Of a DNA stretch of 64,000 bases, positions 14,258-22,246 are shown in pieces. The stretch comes from 66-474 sp963771735 (lineage in GTDB: Bacteria > Pseudomonadota > Gammaproteobacteria > Xanthomonadales > Rhodanobacteraceae), in assembly GCA_963771735.1 (NCBI GenBank), contig CAVYUN010000004.1:124001-188000 (forward strand). Direction: 5' to 3'. Within the stretch, counting starts at the first letter, position 1, and each line of letters begins with the position of its first letter. The translations under genes were made by a program, and so were the position numbers. The notes beneath the pieces are model-generated. The model was not told the origin of the DNA. It did no database searches and saw only the letters and a program-made list of their open reading frames with translations.

Positions 14258-14653
14258 ATGAGCATGACTGATCCCATCGCCGACATGTTTACCCGCATCC
14301 GCAATGCCCAGGCCATGGGCAAGCCGACGGTGAGCATGCCGGCCTCGAAATTGAAACAGGCGCTGGCCGACCTGCTGAAGGCGGAAGGCTACGTGCTGGA
14401 TTCGCGTCGCAGCGAAGGCGACGGCAAGGCCAATCTCGAGATCAAGCTGAAATATTTCGAAGGCCGCCCAGCGATCGAGCGCATCGAGCGCGTCAGCCGT
14501 TCCGGGCTGCGCGTGTACCGCGGCAAGGACGCATTGCCCAAGGTGCTGGGTGGTCTCGGCATCTCCATCGTGTCCACTTCGGCGGGGCTGATGACCGACG
14601 CGCAGGCGCGCGCCAAGGGTCTCGGCGGCGAAGTGATCGGCCGCGTCGCGTAA
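14258..14653 (+). CDS. rpsH: 30S ribosomal protein S8
   Basis: S8 (131 residues) binds the central domain of 16S rRNA. MSMTDPIADMFTRIRNAQ and the C-terminal STSAGLMTDAQARAKGLGGE are typical. In E. coli, S8 represses the spc operon by binding the rplX-rplE mRNA junction. AGGAATAACCC precedes the ATG. Confidence 0.98.
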   Translation: MSMTDPIADMFTRIRNAQAMGKPTVSMPASKLKQALADLLKAEGYVLDSRRSEGDGKANLEIKLKYFEGRPAIERIERVSRSGLRVYRGKDALPKVLGGLGISIVSTSAGLMTDAQARAKGLGGEVIGRVA

Positions 14654-14671
14654 GAAGGACGGAGCACTGAC

Positions 14672-15196
14672 ATGTCACGAGTAGCCAAGCAGCCCATCGC
14701 GTTGCCCAAGGGCGTCGAATGCCAGGTGGCCGCCGACGGGATCACCGTCAAGGGCCCCAAGGGCACCCTCAAGATGCACGCGATTCCAGGTGTCGAGATC
14801 AAGACCGTCGACGGCCAGTTGACCTGCGCCGACGGCAGCGCCGAAACCAAGTTCGCGGGCACCACCCGCGCGCTGTTGGCCAACATGGTGCACGGCGTCA
14901 CCCAAGGCTACGAGCGCAAGCTCGAGCTGGTCGGCGTCGGCTTCCGCGCGGCCGTGCAGGGCAAGAGCCTGAACCTGTCGCTGGGGTTTTCGCATCCGGT
15001 GGTATTCCCGGCGCCCGAGGGTGTCACCCTGGAAACGCCGTCGCCGACGGAGATTCTGGTCAAGGGTGCCGACAAGCAGCGCGTTGGCCAGACCGCCGCC
15101 AAGATCCGCGCGTTCCGTCCGCCGGAGCCCTACAAGGGCAAGGGCGTCCGCTATGCCGGCGAGCGTATCACGCTGAAAGAAGCGAAGAAGGCTTAA
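14672..15196 (+). CDS. rplF: 50S ribosomal protein L6
   Basis: L6 (174 residues) has two similar alpha/beta domains and lies near the GTPase centre. SRVAKQPIALPKGVE and the C-terminal PPEPYKGKGVRYAGE are family hallmarks. It follows rpsH after 18 bp, and rplR starts 3 bp after its stop. Confidence 0.98.
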   Translation: MSRVAKQPIALPKGVECQVAADGITVKGPKGTLKMHAIPGVEIKTVDGQLTCADGSAETKFAGTTRALLANMVHGVTQGYERKLELVGVGFRAAVQGKSLNLSLGFSHPVVFPAPEGVTLETPSPTEILVKGADKQRVGQTAAKIRAFRPPEPYKGKGVRYAGERITLKEAKKA

Positions 15197-15199
15197 GTC

Positions 15200-15556
15200 A
15201 TGATCGACAAGAAAACATCGCGTCTGCGCCGCGCCAAGACCGCGCGTGCACGTATCCGCAAGCAGGCCGTGCCGCGTCTGTCCGTGCATCGCAGCGGACA
15301 GCACATCTATGCGCAGGTCATCGCCGCCGATGGCGAGACCGTGATCGCGGCCGTGTCGACCACCCAGAAGGCTCTCAGCGAGGGTCTGAAGGGCACCAAG
15401 AACAAGTCGGCGGCAGCGGCAGTGGGCAAGGCCATCGCGGAAAAGGCCAAGGCTGCCGGTATCGAAGCGGTCGCCTTCGACCGTTCGGGCTTCAGGTATC
15501 ACGGGCGCGTTGCCGCACTGGCGGATGCGGCGCGCGAGGCGGGACTCAAGTTCTGA
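15200..15556 (+). CDS. rplR: 50S ribosomal protein L18
   Basis: L18 (118 residues) binds 5S rRNA with L5 and L25. RLRRAKTARARIRKQAVPRLSVHRSG and the C-terminal FDRSGFRYHGRVAALADAAREAGLKF are canonical. It is 3 bp after rplF. A 212-bp non-coding spacer then separates it from rpsE, where most relatives have only a few bases. Confidence 0.98.
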   Translation: MIDKKTSRLRRAKTARARIRKQAVPRLSVHRSGQHIYAQVIAADGETVIAAVSTTQKALSEGLKGTKNKSAAAAVGKAIAEKAKAAGIEAVAFDRSGFRYHGRVAALADAAREAGLKF

Positions 15557-15768
15557 TGCAGAAATTAGATTACGTGTGGTGTCCGAATGCTTTTTTTTGC
15601 GATCGTCCATGATCGCTGCATCTCGGAATGCCTCAGAAGTGAATGGTACTTGGCAGTCGCATACACCAGAACGGCCTTCCATGGCCTGACTTTTCGAAAA
15701 AACAACAACTCCAAGCGGCTTGATGCCGCAAGCAAATGCCCGCATCTCGCGGGCGCAAGGTGAAAACA
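15557..15768 (+). repeat. palindromic element (copy 1) in the rplR-rpsE spacer
   Basis: The element core spans 15599-15695. It opens with an imperfect palindrome GCGATCGTCCATGATCGC (15599-15616) after a T8 run. Exactly 65 bp after the palindrome start comes CACCAGAACGGCCTTCCATGGCC and then TGACTTTTC. Two more hairpins follow before rpsE: GCGGC-TTGAT-GCCGC and GCCCGC-ATCTC-GCGGGC. Copy 2 at 20988 has the same 65-bp spacing. Confidence 0.75.
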
Positions 15769-16278
15769 ATGGCGAACAACGATCGCGAAAATTCGGACGG
15801 GATGCTGGAAAAACTCATCGCCGTCAACCGCGTGGCCAAGACGGTCAAGGGCGGTAGGCAGATGAGCTTCACCGCGCTGACCGTGGTGGGTGACGGTGCC
15901 GGCAAGGTCGGCTTCGGGTACGGCAAGGCGCGTGAAGTGCCGGTCGCGATCTCGAAGGCGATGGAGCGCGCGCGCCGCAACATGGTCAGCGTGGGCCTCA
16001 ACAACGGCACCATCTGGTACGCGGTCAAGGCCAATCATGGCGCTGCCCGCGTGTTCATGCAGCCGGCGTCGGAAGGAACCGGCGTGATCGCCGGCGGCGC
16101 CATGCGCGCCGTGCTGGAAGTGGTCGGCGTCAAGGACGTGCTGGCCAAGGCCGTTGGTTCGCGCAACCCGATCAATCTGGTGCGCGCCACCATCAAGGGC
16201 CTGCAATCGGTCGCCAGCCCCGACTATATCGCGGCCAAGCGTGGCAAGAAGGTCGAGGAGTTGGGTCATGGCAGCTAA
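15769..16278 (+). CDS. rpsE: 30S ribosomal protein S5
   Basis: S5 (169 residues) is part of the mRNA entry site and affects decoding fidelity. LIAVNRVAKTVKGGRQMSF and the segment VGFGYGKAREVPVAISKA are diagnostic. An upstream in-frame ATG at 15736 would add 11 residues encoded within a GCCCGC hairpin. ATG 15769, with AAGGTG about 8 bp upstream, gives the usual N-terminus. Its end overlaps rpmD by 11 bp. Confidence 0.97.
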   Translation: MANNDRENSDGMLEKLIAVNRVAKTVKGGRQMSFTALTVVGDGAGKVGFGYGKAREVPVAISKAMERARRNMVSVGLNNGTIWYAVKANHGAARVFMQPASEGTGVIAGGAMRAVLEVVGVKDVLAKAVGSRNPINLVRATIKGLQSVASPDYIAAKRGKKVEELGHGS

Positions 16279-16468
16279 GAAAACCACCACTGCCGGCACC
16301 GTGAAGGTGCGCCTTGTCGGTGGCTTGCGCGGTGTGCAATCGCGCCATCGACTGAGCGTGAAGGCGCTGGGCCTGAACCGTACCGGCGACGTGCGTGAAT
16401 TGAAGGACAGCCCGCAGGTGCGCGGCCTGATCAATACGGTCAACTACCTTGTACGGGTCGAGGAGTAA
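16268..16468 (+). CDS. rpmD: 50S ribosomal protein L30
   Basis: L30 (66 residues) is a small 50S protein. GTVKVRLVGGLRGVQSRHRLSVKALGL is the conserved N-terminal stretch, and VRGLINTVNYLVRVEE ends it. It begins inside rpsE (11-bp overlap), after GAGTTGGGTC, so translation is probably coupled. The N-terminal MAAKKTTTA is slightly longer than in E. coli. Confidence 0.96.
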   Translation: MAAKKTTTAGTVKVRLVGGLRGVQSRHRLSVKALGLNRTGDVRELKDSPQVRGLINTVNYLVRVEE

Positions 16469-16471
16469 GTC

Positions 16472-16903
16472 ATGCGTCTCAACACACTCAAGCCCGGCAA
16501 GGGTGCGCGCAAGGACCGCCGCCGCGTTGGACGCGGCATCGGTTCCGGCCTCGGCAAGACCGCGGGCCGTGGCCACAAGGGCCAGCACGCGCGCGCGGGC
16601 AATACCCACACCATTGGTTTCGAGGGTGGCCAGATGCCGTTGCAGCGCCGCCTGCCGAAGGTGGGTTTCCGTTCGCGCAAGCAAGTCGAGTCGCAGCAGG
16701 TTTTCCTCTACCAGCTCGCCGGCCTCAAGCACGACACGATCGATGTAGCCGTGTTGCGTGAAGCCAAGCTGATCGACGGGCGCGCCAAGCGCGTGAAGAT
16801 CGTCAAGAAAGGCGAAATCGGCCGCGCCGTGAAGGTGACGGGCGTGCTCGCGACCGCGGGCGCCAAGGCGGCGATCGAAGCCGCCGGCGGCAGCGTGGAG
16901 TAA
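16472..16903 (+). CDS. rplO: 50S ribosomal protein L15
   Basis: L15 (143 residues) is a late-assembly protein with a long basic N-terminal extension, seen here as GSGLGKTAGRGHKGQHARAG. MRLNTLKPGKGARKDRRR is the usual start. It lies 3 bp after rpmD and 5 bp before secY. Confidence 0.98.
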   Translation: MRLNTLKPGKGARKDRRRVGRGIGSGLGKTAGRGHKGQHARAGNTHTIGFEGGQMPLQRRLPKVGFRSRKQVESQQVFLYQLAGLKHDTIDVAVLREAKLIDGRAKRVKIVKKGEIGRAVKVTGVLATAGAKAAIEAAGGSVE

Positions 16904-16908
16904 GCATC

Positions 16909-18240
16909 TTGGCCGCAGGCAAGACATCGTCCAATCCGCTGGCCCAGTTCGGCAAGTTGACCGAACTGCGGCAGCGTCTGCTGTTCCTGGTCGGCGCGCT
17001 GGTCGTGTTCCGGCTGGGTTCGTTCATCCCGGTTCCGGGCGTCAACCCGGAGGCCATGACCCGGATGATCGAACAGGGTGGCGGCTTGATGAGCATGTTC
17101 AACATGTTCTCGGGCGGTGCATTGGCGCGTTTTTCGCTGTTCGCACTCGGCGTGATCCCGTACATCTCCGCATCCATCGTGGTACAGATGATGGGCTCGG
17201 TACTGCCGAGCTGGCAGGCGCTGAAGAAGGAAGGCCAGTCGGGCCAGCGCATCCTGACCAAGTACACCCGCTGGGGCACGGTCCTGCTGTCGGCCTTCCA
17301 GGCCTTCGGCATCGCCATGGCGCTGCAGAAACAAGGTGCCTCCGGTGGCGTCGCGGTCGTCTACGACCCCGGTTTCGGTTTCATCTTCGCTTCCGTGATC
17401 GGTCTGACCGCCGGCAGCATGTTCCTGATGTGGCTGGGCGAACAGATGACCGAGCGCGGGGTCGGCAACGGCATTTCACTGATCATCTTCGCGGGCATCG
17501 TGGCCGGTCTGCCGCGCGCGCTGACCCAGACCTTCACGATGGCCAGCAACGGCCAGCTCTCGGCGATCAAGGTACTGATCGTGGTCGTGATCGTGCTTGG
17601 CGTGACCGCGTTCGTGGTGTTCATGGAAAGCGCGCAGCGTCGGATCACCGTGAACTATGCGCGCCGCCAGGGCGGGGCCAACGCGTACCAGAACCAGAGT
17701 TCACACCTGCCGCTGAAGATCAACATGTCGGGCGTGATTCCGCCGATCTTCGCCTCGTCGCTTATCCTGTTCCCGGCCACTGCGTCGTCGTGGTTCTCGA
17801 ACGCCAGCCAGGTCCATTGGCTGCAAAGCCTGACCACCGCGCTGACGCCGGGCGAACCGCCTTACATGATCCTGTACGCCGGCATGATCATAGTTTTTGC
17901 GTTCTTCTACACCGCGATCGTGTTCAACTCGCAGGAAACGGCGGACAACCTGAAGCGTTCCGGCGCGCTGATTCCGGGGTTGCGGCCGGGCAAGGCGACG
18001 GCTGACTACATCGATGCCGTACTCACGCGCCTGACCGGTGCGGGGGCGGTTTATCTCGCGGCGGTCTGCCTGATCCCCACGTTCCTGCAGTCGGAGTGGC
18101 ACGTCCCGTTCTATTTCGGGGGTACCTCGCTGCTGATCGTGGTGGTGGTCGCGATGGACTTCAGGGCGCAGGTTTCGGCACATCTGGTGTCGCACCAGTA
18201 CGACAGTTTGCTGAAGAAGGCCAACCTGCGCCGCAAATAA
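16909..18240 (+). CDS. secY: preprotein translocase subunit SecY
   Basis: SecY (443 residues) is the pore of the Sec translocon, with ten membrane helices visible as hydrophobic runs. FRLGSFIPVPGVNPEAM follows the first helix, and the plug and gate segments (ISASIVVQMMGSVLP) and QNQSSHLPLKINMSGVIPPIF are conserved. The only suitable start is TTG at 16909, 8 bp after GGAG; no in-frame ATG or GTG lies nearby. rpmJ (L36), which follows secY in E. coli, is absent here. Confidence 0.98.
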   Translation: MAAGKTSSNPLAQFGKLTELRQRLLFLVGALVVFRLGSFIPVPGVNPEAMTRMIEQGGGLMSMFNMFSGGALARFSLFALGVIPYISASIVVQMMGSVLPSWQALKKEGQSGQRILTKYTRWGTVLLSAFQAFGIAMALQKQGASGGVAVVYDPGFGFIFASVIGLTAGSMFLMWLGEQMTERGVGNGISLIIFAGIVAGLPRALTQTFTMASNGQLSAIKVLIVVVIVLGVTAFVVFMESAQRRITVNYARRQGGANAYQNQSSHLPLKINMSGVIPPIFASSLILFPATASSWFSNASQVHWLQSLTTALTPGEPPYMILYAGMIIVFAFFYTAIVFNSQETADNLKRSGALIPGLRPGKATADYIDAVLTRLTGAGAVYLAAVCLIPTFLQSEWHVPFYFGGTSLLIVVVVAMDFRAQVSAHLVSHQYDSLLKKANLRRK

Positions 18241-18301
18241 AGGCGCCGTGGGGGCTGGTGGGCCGGGCGGGGTGAATGCCCCATTCGGATCGATTTCGGG
18301 C

Positions 18302-18307
18302 TATAAT
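18302..18307 (+). promoter_or_regulatory. possible -10 element upstream of rpsM
   Basis: A perfect TATAAT lies 48 bp before the rpsM start in the 114-bp secY-rpsM gap. No TTGACA-like hexamer is present at 16-18 bp upstream, so a promoter here would depend on the -10 alone or on activation. It would give the alpha operon its own transcript. Confidence 0.4.
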
Positions 18308-18314
18308 TGACAGT

Positions 18315-18329
18315 TTGCCGAATCGGCAA
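18315..18329 (+). promoter_or_regulatory. small stem-loop in the rpsM leader
   Basis: TTGCCG (18315-18320) and CGGCAA (18324-18329) form a 6-bp stem with an AAT loop, just downstream of the TATAAT and 26 bp before the rpsM ATG. In E. coli, S4 represses the alpha operon at the rpsM leader through a pseudoknot; equivalence is not shown here. Confidence 0.35.
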
Positions 18330-18354
18330 CGCATTTGAGGTGGAGTAACCGCAC

Positions 18355-18711
18355 ATGGCACGCATCGCGGGCGTCAACTTGCCGATGAACAAGCACGTTT
18401 GGATCGGCTTGCAGAGCATCTACGGCATCGGCCGTACCCGGTCGCACAAGATTTGTGTCGAAGCCGGGGTCGAACCGTCCACGCCGGTCAAGTCGCTGTC
18501 CGAGGGCGAGGTCGAAAACCTGCGTCGGGAAGTGGCGAAGTTCACCGTGGAAGGTGACCTGCGTCGCGAGGTGGGCATCAGCGTGAAGCGCCTGATGGAC
18601 CTTGGCACCTACCGCGGACTGCGTCATCGTCGCGGCCTGCCGGCGCGCGGCCAGCGTACCCGTACCAACGCGCGTACCCGCAAGGGCCCGCGTCGCGCGA
18701 TCAGGAAGTAA
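18355..18711 (+). CDS. rpsM: 30S ribosomal protein S13
   Basis: S13 (118 residues) contacts P-site tRNA with its C-terminal tail and bridges to the 50S subunit. MARIAGVNLPMNKHVWIGLQSIYGIG and RGLPARGQRTRTNARTRKGPRR are canonical. GAGGTGGAG precedes the ATG. First gene of the alpha operon. Confidence 0.98.
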   Translation: MARIAGVNLPMNKHVWIGLQSIYGIGRTRSHKICVEAGVEPSTPVKSLSEGEVENLRREVAKFTVEGDLRREVGISVKRLMDLGTYRGLRHRRGLPARGQRTRTNARTRKGPRRAIRK

Positions 18712-18770
18712 GTCTCGCGGGACTCCCGAGCCCGCGCAGTTGCAACGAAACGCATTCAACCGGATTACCC

Positions 18771-19160
18771 ATGGACAAACCAGCTGCCAAGTCGAAGAAG
18801 AAGACCAAGCGCGTCGTAACCGATGGCGTCGCCCACGTCCATGCTTCCTTCAACAACACCATCATCACCATCACCGATCGCCAGGGCAACGCCTTGTCGT
18901 GGGCGACCTCCGGTGGTGCCGGTTTCCGCGGTTCACGCAAGTCGACCCCGTTTGCCGCACAGGTCGCGGCCGAGAAGGCCGGCCGGGTGGCGCTGGATTA
19001 CGGCGTCAAATCGCTGGAAGTGCGCATCAAGGGCCCGGGTCCGGGCCGCGAGTCGGCGGTGCGTTCGCTGAACGCGCTCGGCTACAAGGTCACCAACATC
19101 ATCGACGTTACGCCGATTCCGCACAACGGCTGCCGTCCGCCCAAGAAGCGTCGCGTGTAA
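18771..19160 (+). CDS. rpsK: 30S ribosomal protein S11
   Basis: S11 (129 residues) lies on the 30S platform near the Shine-Dalgarno helix. VAHVHASFNNTIITITDRQGN and the C-terminal DVTPIPHNGCRPPKKRRV are diagnostic. It follows rpsM after 59 bp. Confidence 0.98.
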   Translation: MDKPAAKSKKKTKRVVTDGVAHVHASFNNTIITITDRQGNALSWATSGGAGFRGSRKSTPFAAQVAAEKAGRVALDYGVKSLEVRIKGPGPGRESAVRSLNALGYKVTNIIDVTPIPHNGCRPPKKRRV

Positions 19161-19176
19161 GGGAGAACCAACAGCA

Positions 19177-19806
19177 ATGGCACGTTACCGTGGTCCCACC
19201 TGCAAACTCGCTCGTCGCGAAGGTTCCGACCTGTCGCTGAAGAGCCCCGCGCGCGCGATCGACTCCAAGTGCAAGTTCGACAACAAGCCCGGCCAGCACG
19301 GCGCCGCCACCAAGCGTTCGCGGCCGTCCGATTACGCCGTGCAGTTGCGCGAGAAGCAGAAGGTCAAGCGCATTTATGGCGTGCTCGAGCGCCAGTTCAG
19401 CAATTACTACAAGAAGGCCGCGCAACTGAAGGGCAATACCGGTGAAAACCTGTTGCGCCTGCTTGAGGCTCGCCTGGACAACGTCGTCTACCGCATGGGC
19501 TTTGCCGTCACCCGCGCGCAGGCACGCCAGCTGGTGTCGCACAAGTCGGTGATGGTCAACGGCAAGAAGGTCAACGTGCCCTCCTACGTGATGCGGCCCG
19601 GTGACGAGATCAAGCTGACCGAAAACGCGCAGAAGCAGTTGCGTGTGCAGGAAGCCATGAAGGTTTCCGAGAGCATGGACCTCAAGCCCGGCTGGATCGA
19701 GGTAGATGCCAGGAATGCGGCCGGCGTGTTCAAGGCCATGCCCGATCGCGGTGACCTGCCCAGCGACATCAATGAGGCGCTGATCGTCGAGTTGTATTCG
19801 AAGTAA
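19177..19806 (+). CDS. rpsD: 30S ribosomal protein S4
   Basis: S4 (209 residues) nucleates 30S assembly and is the likely translational repressor of this operon by analogy with E. coli. MARYRGPTCKLARREG is the start, and the S4 RNA-binding domain RLDNVVYRMGFAVTRAQARQ is in the middle. GGGAGAACC precedes the ATG. Confidence 0.98.
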   Translation: MARYRGPTCKLARREGSDLSLKSPARAIDSKCKFDNKPGQHGAATKRSRPSDYAVQLREKQKVKRIYGVLERQFSNYYKKAAQLKGNTGENLLRLLEARLDNVVYRMGFAVTRAQARQLVSHKSVMVNGKKVNVPSYVMRPGDEIKLTENAQKQLRVQEAMKVSESMDLKPGWIEVDARNAAGVFKAMPDRGDLPSDINEALIVELYSK

Positions 19807-19944
19807 GGCGTCGCAGCCGGCGCGTTCCGACCATTCGGCCGGAACAGCGCCACCGACGCGAACCGGGCGGCGTGGCCGCCCGGCGAGGAACCATCGGAGC
19901 CCGAATCCTGCGCGGCTCCACCAGTGATATTCCGGAGTTAGCCC
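19807..19944 (+). promoter_or_regulatory. rpsD-rpoA spacer with two stable hairpins
   Basis: The 138-bp gap holds an imperfect stem at 19824-19845 (GTTCCG...CGGAAC) and a perfect 9-bp stem at 19863-19883 (CCGGGCGGC-GTG-GCCGCCCGG). Neither is followed by a T-run, so they are not convincing terminators. They may be processing or attenuation structures that set rpoA output apart from the ribosomal proteins. Confidence 0.4.
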
Positions 19945-20943
19945 ATGGCAGTCTCTTCCACCCACGTCCTGCGTCCACGCGGCCTCAAGGTCGAGCCGGT
20001 CGGTCCCAACCATGCCCGGGTCGTCGTCGAACCGCTGGAGCGCGGTTACGGCCACACACTCGGCAATGCGCTGCGGCGCGTCCTGCTGTCGTCGATCGCC
20101 GGTGCGGCCATCGTCGAGGCCGAGATCGACGGCGTGCTGCATGAATACACGACGCTGGAAGGTTTGCAGGAAGACGTGATCGAGCTTCTGCTGAACCTCA
20201 AGGGCGTCGCCATCCGCCTCAACGGCGTCGACGAGGCCAACCTCAGCCTGTCCCGCAAGGGCAAGGGCGTGGTCACGGCTGGCGACATCACCGTCGACCA
20301 CACGGTCGAGATCGTCAATCCCGAGCACGTGATTTGCCACCTGACCAAGGACGTCACGCTCAACATGCGCCTCAAGGCCAAGCGTGGCATCGGCTACCAG
20401 CCGGCCGTGAACCGCACCAATCCGGACGAGGAAACGCGTGCGATCGGCCGTCTGCAAATCGACGCCTCGTTTTGTCCGGTGCGCCGCGTGGCCTATTCGG
20501 TCGACGCCGCGCGCGTGGAACAGCGCACCAACCTCGACAAGCTGATCCTGGACGTCGAGACCAACGGCACGGTCGCGGTCGACGAAGCGGTGCGCCAGGC
20601 CGCCGAGACCCTGCACGACCAGTTGTCCGTGTTCGGCGATTTCAAGAGCCGCGAGACCACCGAGTCCGAGAAGGACAAAGCCGGCATTTCGCCGCTGCTG
20701 CTGCGGCCGATCGACGACCTGGAACTCACCGTGCGGTCGGCCAACTGCCTCAAGGCCGAGAGCATCTACTACATCGGCGACCTGGTGCAGAAGACCGAGG
20801 TCGAGTTGTTGAAGACCCCGAATCTCGGCAAGAAGTCGCTGACCGAGATCAAGGACGTGCTCGGCGCCAAGGGCCTCGCGCTCGGCACCAAGCTGGAAAA
20901 CTGGCCGCCGGCCGGGATTTCCAGCGGCATGCAACTTGGTTGA
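19945..20943 (+). CDS. rpoA: RNA polymerase subunit alpha
   Basis: Alpha subunit (332 residues) dimerises to start polymerase assembly. The N-terminal domain carries GYGHTLGNALRRVLLSSIAG. The C-terminal domain, which binds UP elements and activators, is seen in LELTVRSANCLKAESIYYIGDL and TPNLGKKSLTEIKDVL. GGAG lies 7 bp before the ATG. Confidence 0.99.
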   Translation: MAVSSTHVLRPRGLKVEPVGPNHARVVVEPLERGYGHTLGNALRRVLLSSIAGAAIVEAEIDGVLHEYTTLEGLQEDVIELLLNLKGVAIRLNGVDEANLSLSRKGKGVVTAGDITVDHTVEIVNPEHVICHLTKDVTLNMRLKAKRGIGYQPAVNRTNPDEETRAIGRLQIDASFCPVRRVAYSVDAARVEQRTNLDKLILDVETNGTVAVDEAVRQAAETLHDQLSVFGDFKSRETTESEKDKAGISPLLLRPIDDLELTVRSANCLKAESIYYIGDLVQKTEVELLKTPNLGKKSLTEIKDVLGAKGLALGTKLENWPPAGISSGMQLG

Positions 20944-21191
20944 GGCTGGGGGCGTCCCTGCGTTCAAACCACCGTGTGTTTATTTTTGCGATCATCCATG
21001 ATCGCTGCGTAATGAACCGTTCTGGTGCTTGCACGGGTCAGGCGTTTCAAAGCACCAGAATGGGCTTCCTGCCCTGACTTTTCACCAAAAGCTCGCTTCG
21101 ACGAGCATTTGAATTTTCAAAAGCGGGTAACCGCGGAAATTCGGACGCAGGCGCCGGATTTTCATAACGATAAACAGAGAGAGTCACCACC
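20944..21191 (+). repeat. palindromic element (copy 2) in the rpoA-rplQ spacer
   Basis: The core spans 20988-21083. A perfect palindrome GCGATCAT-CC-ATGATCGC (20988-21005) is followed, exactly 65 bp from its start, by CACCAGAATGGGCTTCCTGCCC and TGACTTTTC. Relative to copy 1 the second hairpin changed from GGCC/GGCC to GGGC/GCCC, so both arms changed together and pairing is kept. Unlike copy 1, an 11-bp stem TTCTGGTGCTT (21020-21030)/AAGCACCAGAA (21050-21060) encloses the middle. GCTCG...CGAGC and GCGG...CCGC hairpins follow. Confidence 0.75.
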
Positions 21192-21575
21192 ATGCGCCAC
21201 CTCAAATCCGGACGCAAACTCAATCGGACCAGTTCCCACCGCGAAGCGATGTTCAAGAACATGACCTCTTCGCTGATCAAGCACGAGCTGATCCGCACCA
21301 CCCTGCCCAAGGCGAAGGAACTGCGCCGCGTGGCCGAACCGCTGATCACGCTGGCCAAGATCGACGGCGTCGCCAACCGCCGCCTCGCATTCGCGCGTCT
21401 TCGCGACAAGCAGGCCGTTGGCAAGTTGTTCGTCGAACTCGGTCCGCGTTATCGCGAGCGCAAGGGCGGCTACCTGCGCATCATCAAGTGCGGCTTCCGC
21501 GACGGCGACAATGCGCCGATGGCCTATGTCGAGCTGGTCGATCGTCCGCAGGCACAGGCCACAGCCGAAGAATGA
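21192..21575 (+). CDS. rplQ: 50S ribosomal protein L17
   Basis: L17 (127 residues) starts MRHLKSGRKLNRTSSHREAM, the invariant signature. ELGPRYRERKGGYLRIIKCGFRDGD and PMAYVELVDR complete the family pattern. AGAGAGAGTCACCACC precedes the ATG. It is the last gene of the alpha operon and is followed by a strong terminator. Confidence 0.98.
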   Translation: MRHLKSGRKLNRTSSHREAMFKNMTSSLIKHELIRTTLPKAKELRRVAEPLITLAKIDGVANRRLAFARLRDKQAVGKLFVELGPRYRERKGGYLRIIKCGFRDGDNAPMAYVELVDRPQAQATAEE

Positions 21576-21597
21576 CGGGCAACTGGCATTCCGAATG

Positions 21598-21624
21598 AAA
21601 ACCCGGCCACTGGCCGGGTTTTTT
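21598..21624 (+). terminator. intrinsic terminator after rplQ
   Basis: A 10-bp stem AAACCCGGCC/GGCCGGGTTT with an ACT loop runs straight into six T residues. It ends the long ribosomal protein transcription unit, 22 bp after the rplQ stop. Confidence 0.93.
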
Positions 21625-21692
21625 GTCGAGTGGCTGACAGCCAACCGCGAAGACGCTACTGTTGCATGCCTGATACCGAAGCAGCGTCAACC

Positions 21693-22244
21693 ATGAATCC
21701 TTTCCGCTGGTCTTTCCGCGTAGCGTTCCTGATCGGCTTCCTGATCTGCGTCGCCCTGCTTGGCTATGCGCTTTACGCCGAGCAGCAGCTGCACCTGATG
21801 CCGTGCAACCTGTGCATCCTGCAACGCGTGGCGTTCATCTGGATGGCCCTGTGGTTTCTCGTCGGTGGCCTGCACGCGCCGCGCCGCGGCGGCCGGTGGG
21901 CCTATGCGGTGCTTGTGATGATCGGCGCGGTCTTCGGTGTCGCGATCGCGGCCCGCCAGTTGTGGTTGCAATCCCTGCCCGCGGATCAGATCCCGGCTTG
22001 CGGGGCGGGCTTCGACGTGCTGCTTGCCCAGCTCAAGGGACACTACATACCCCTCAGTCAATTCATCACGACGATGCTGCGCGGCTCCGGTGACTGCGCG
22101 CAGGTGACGTGGCGCTTACTCGGCCTGTCGATGGCGGGCTGGACGCTGATCTGGTACATGCTGCTCGGCGTCTGGGCATTGCTGCCGCATCGACGCGGCA
22201 ACAAATTGGGTGCTGCGCCCCCGCTGCGCACGATGAGGAGTTGA
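21693..22244 (+). CDS. dsbB: disulfide bond formation protein B
   Basis: DsbB (183 residues) reoxidises periplasmic DsbA and passes electrons to quinone. Four membrane helices are visible. The first catalytic pair is CNLC at residues 38-41, followed by QRVAF. The second pair is the two lone cysteines in PACGAG and GDCAQV of the long periplasmic loop. ATG 21693 starts directly before the first helix; ATG 21666 is an alternative nine residues longer. The class II aroG gene starts 3 bp after its stop. Confidence 0.93.
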   Translation: MNPFRWSFRVAFLIGFLICVALLGYALYAEQQLHLMPCNLCILQRVAFIWMALWFLVGGLHAPRRGGRWAYAVLVMIGAVFGVAIAARQLWLQSLPADQIPACGAGFDVLLAQLKGHYIPLSQFITTMLRGSGDCAQVTWRLLGLSMAGWTLIWYMLLGVWALLPHRRGNKLGAAPPLRTMRS

Positions 22245-22246
22245 AC

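Noticed and set aside
18241..18354. Possible rpmJ (L36) after secY
   Set aside because: No frame with the MKVRPSVK...C...C pattern exists in the gap on either strand.
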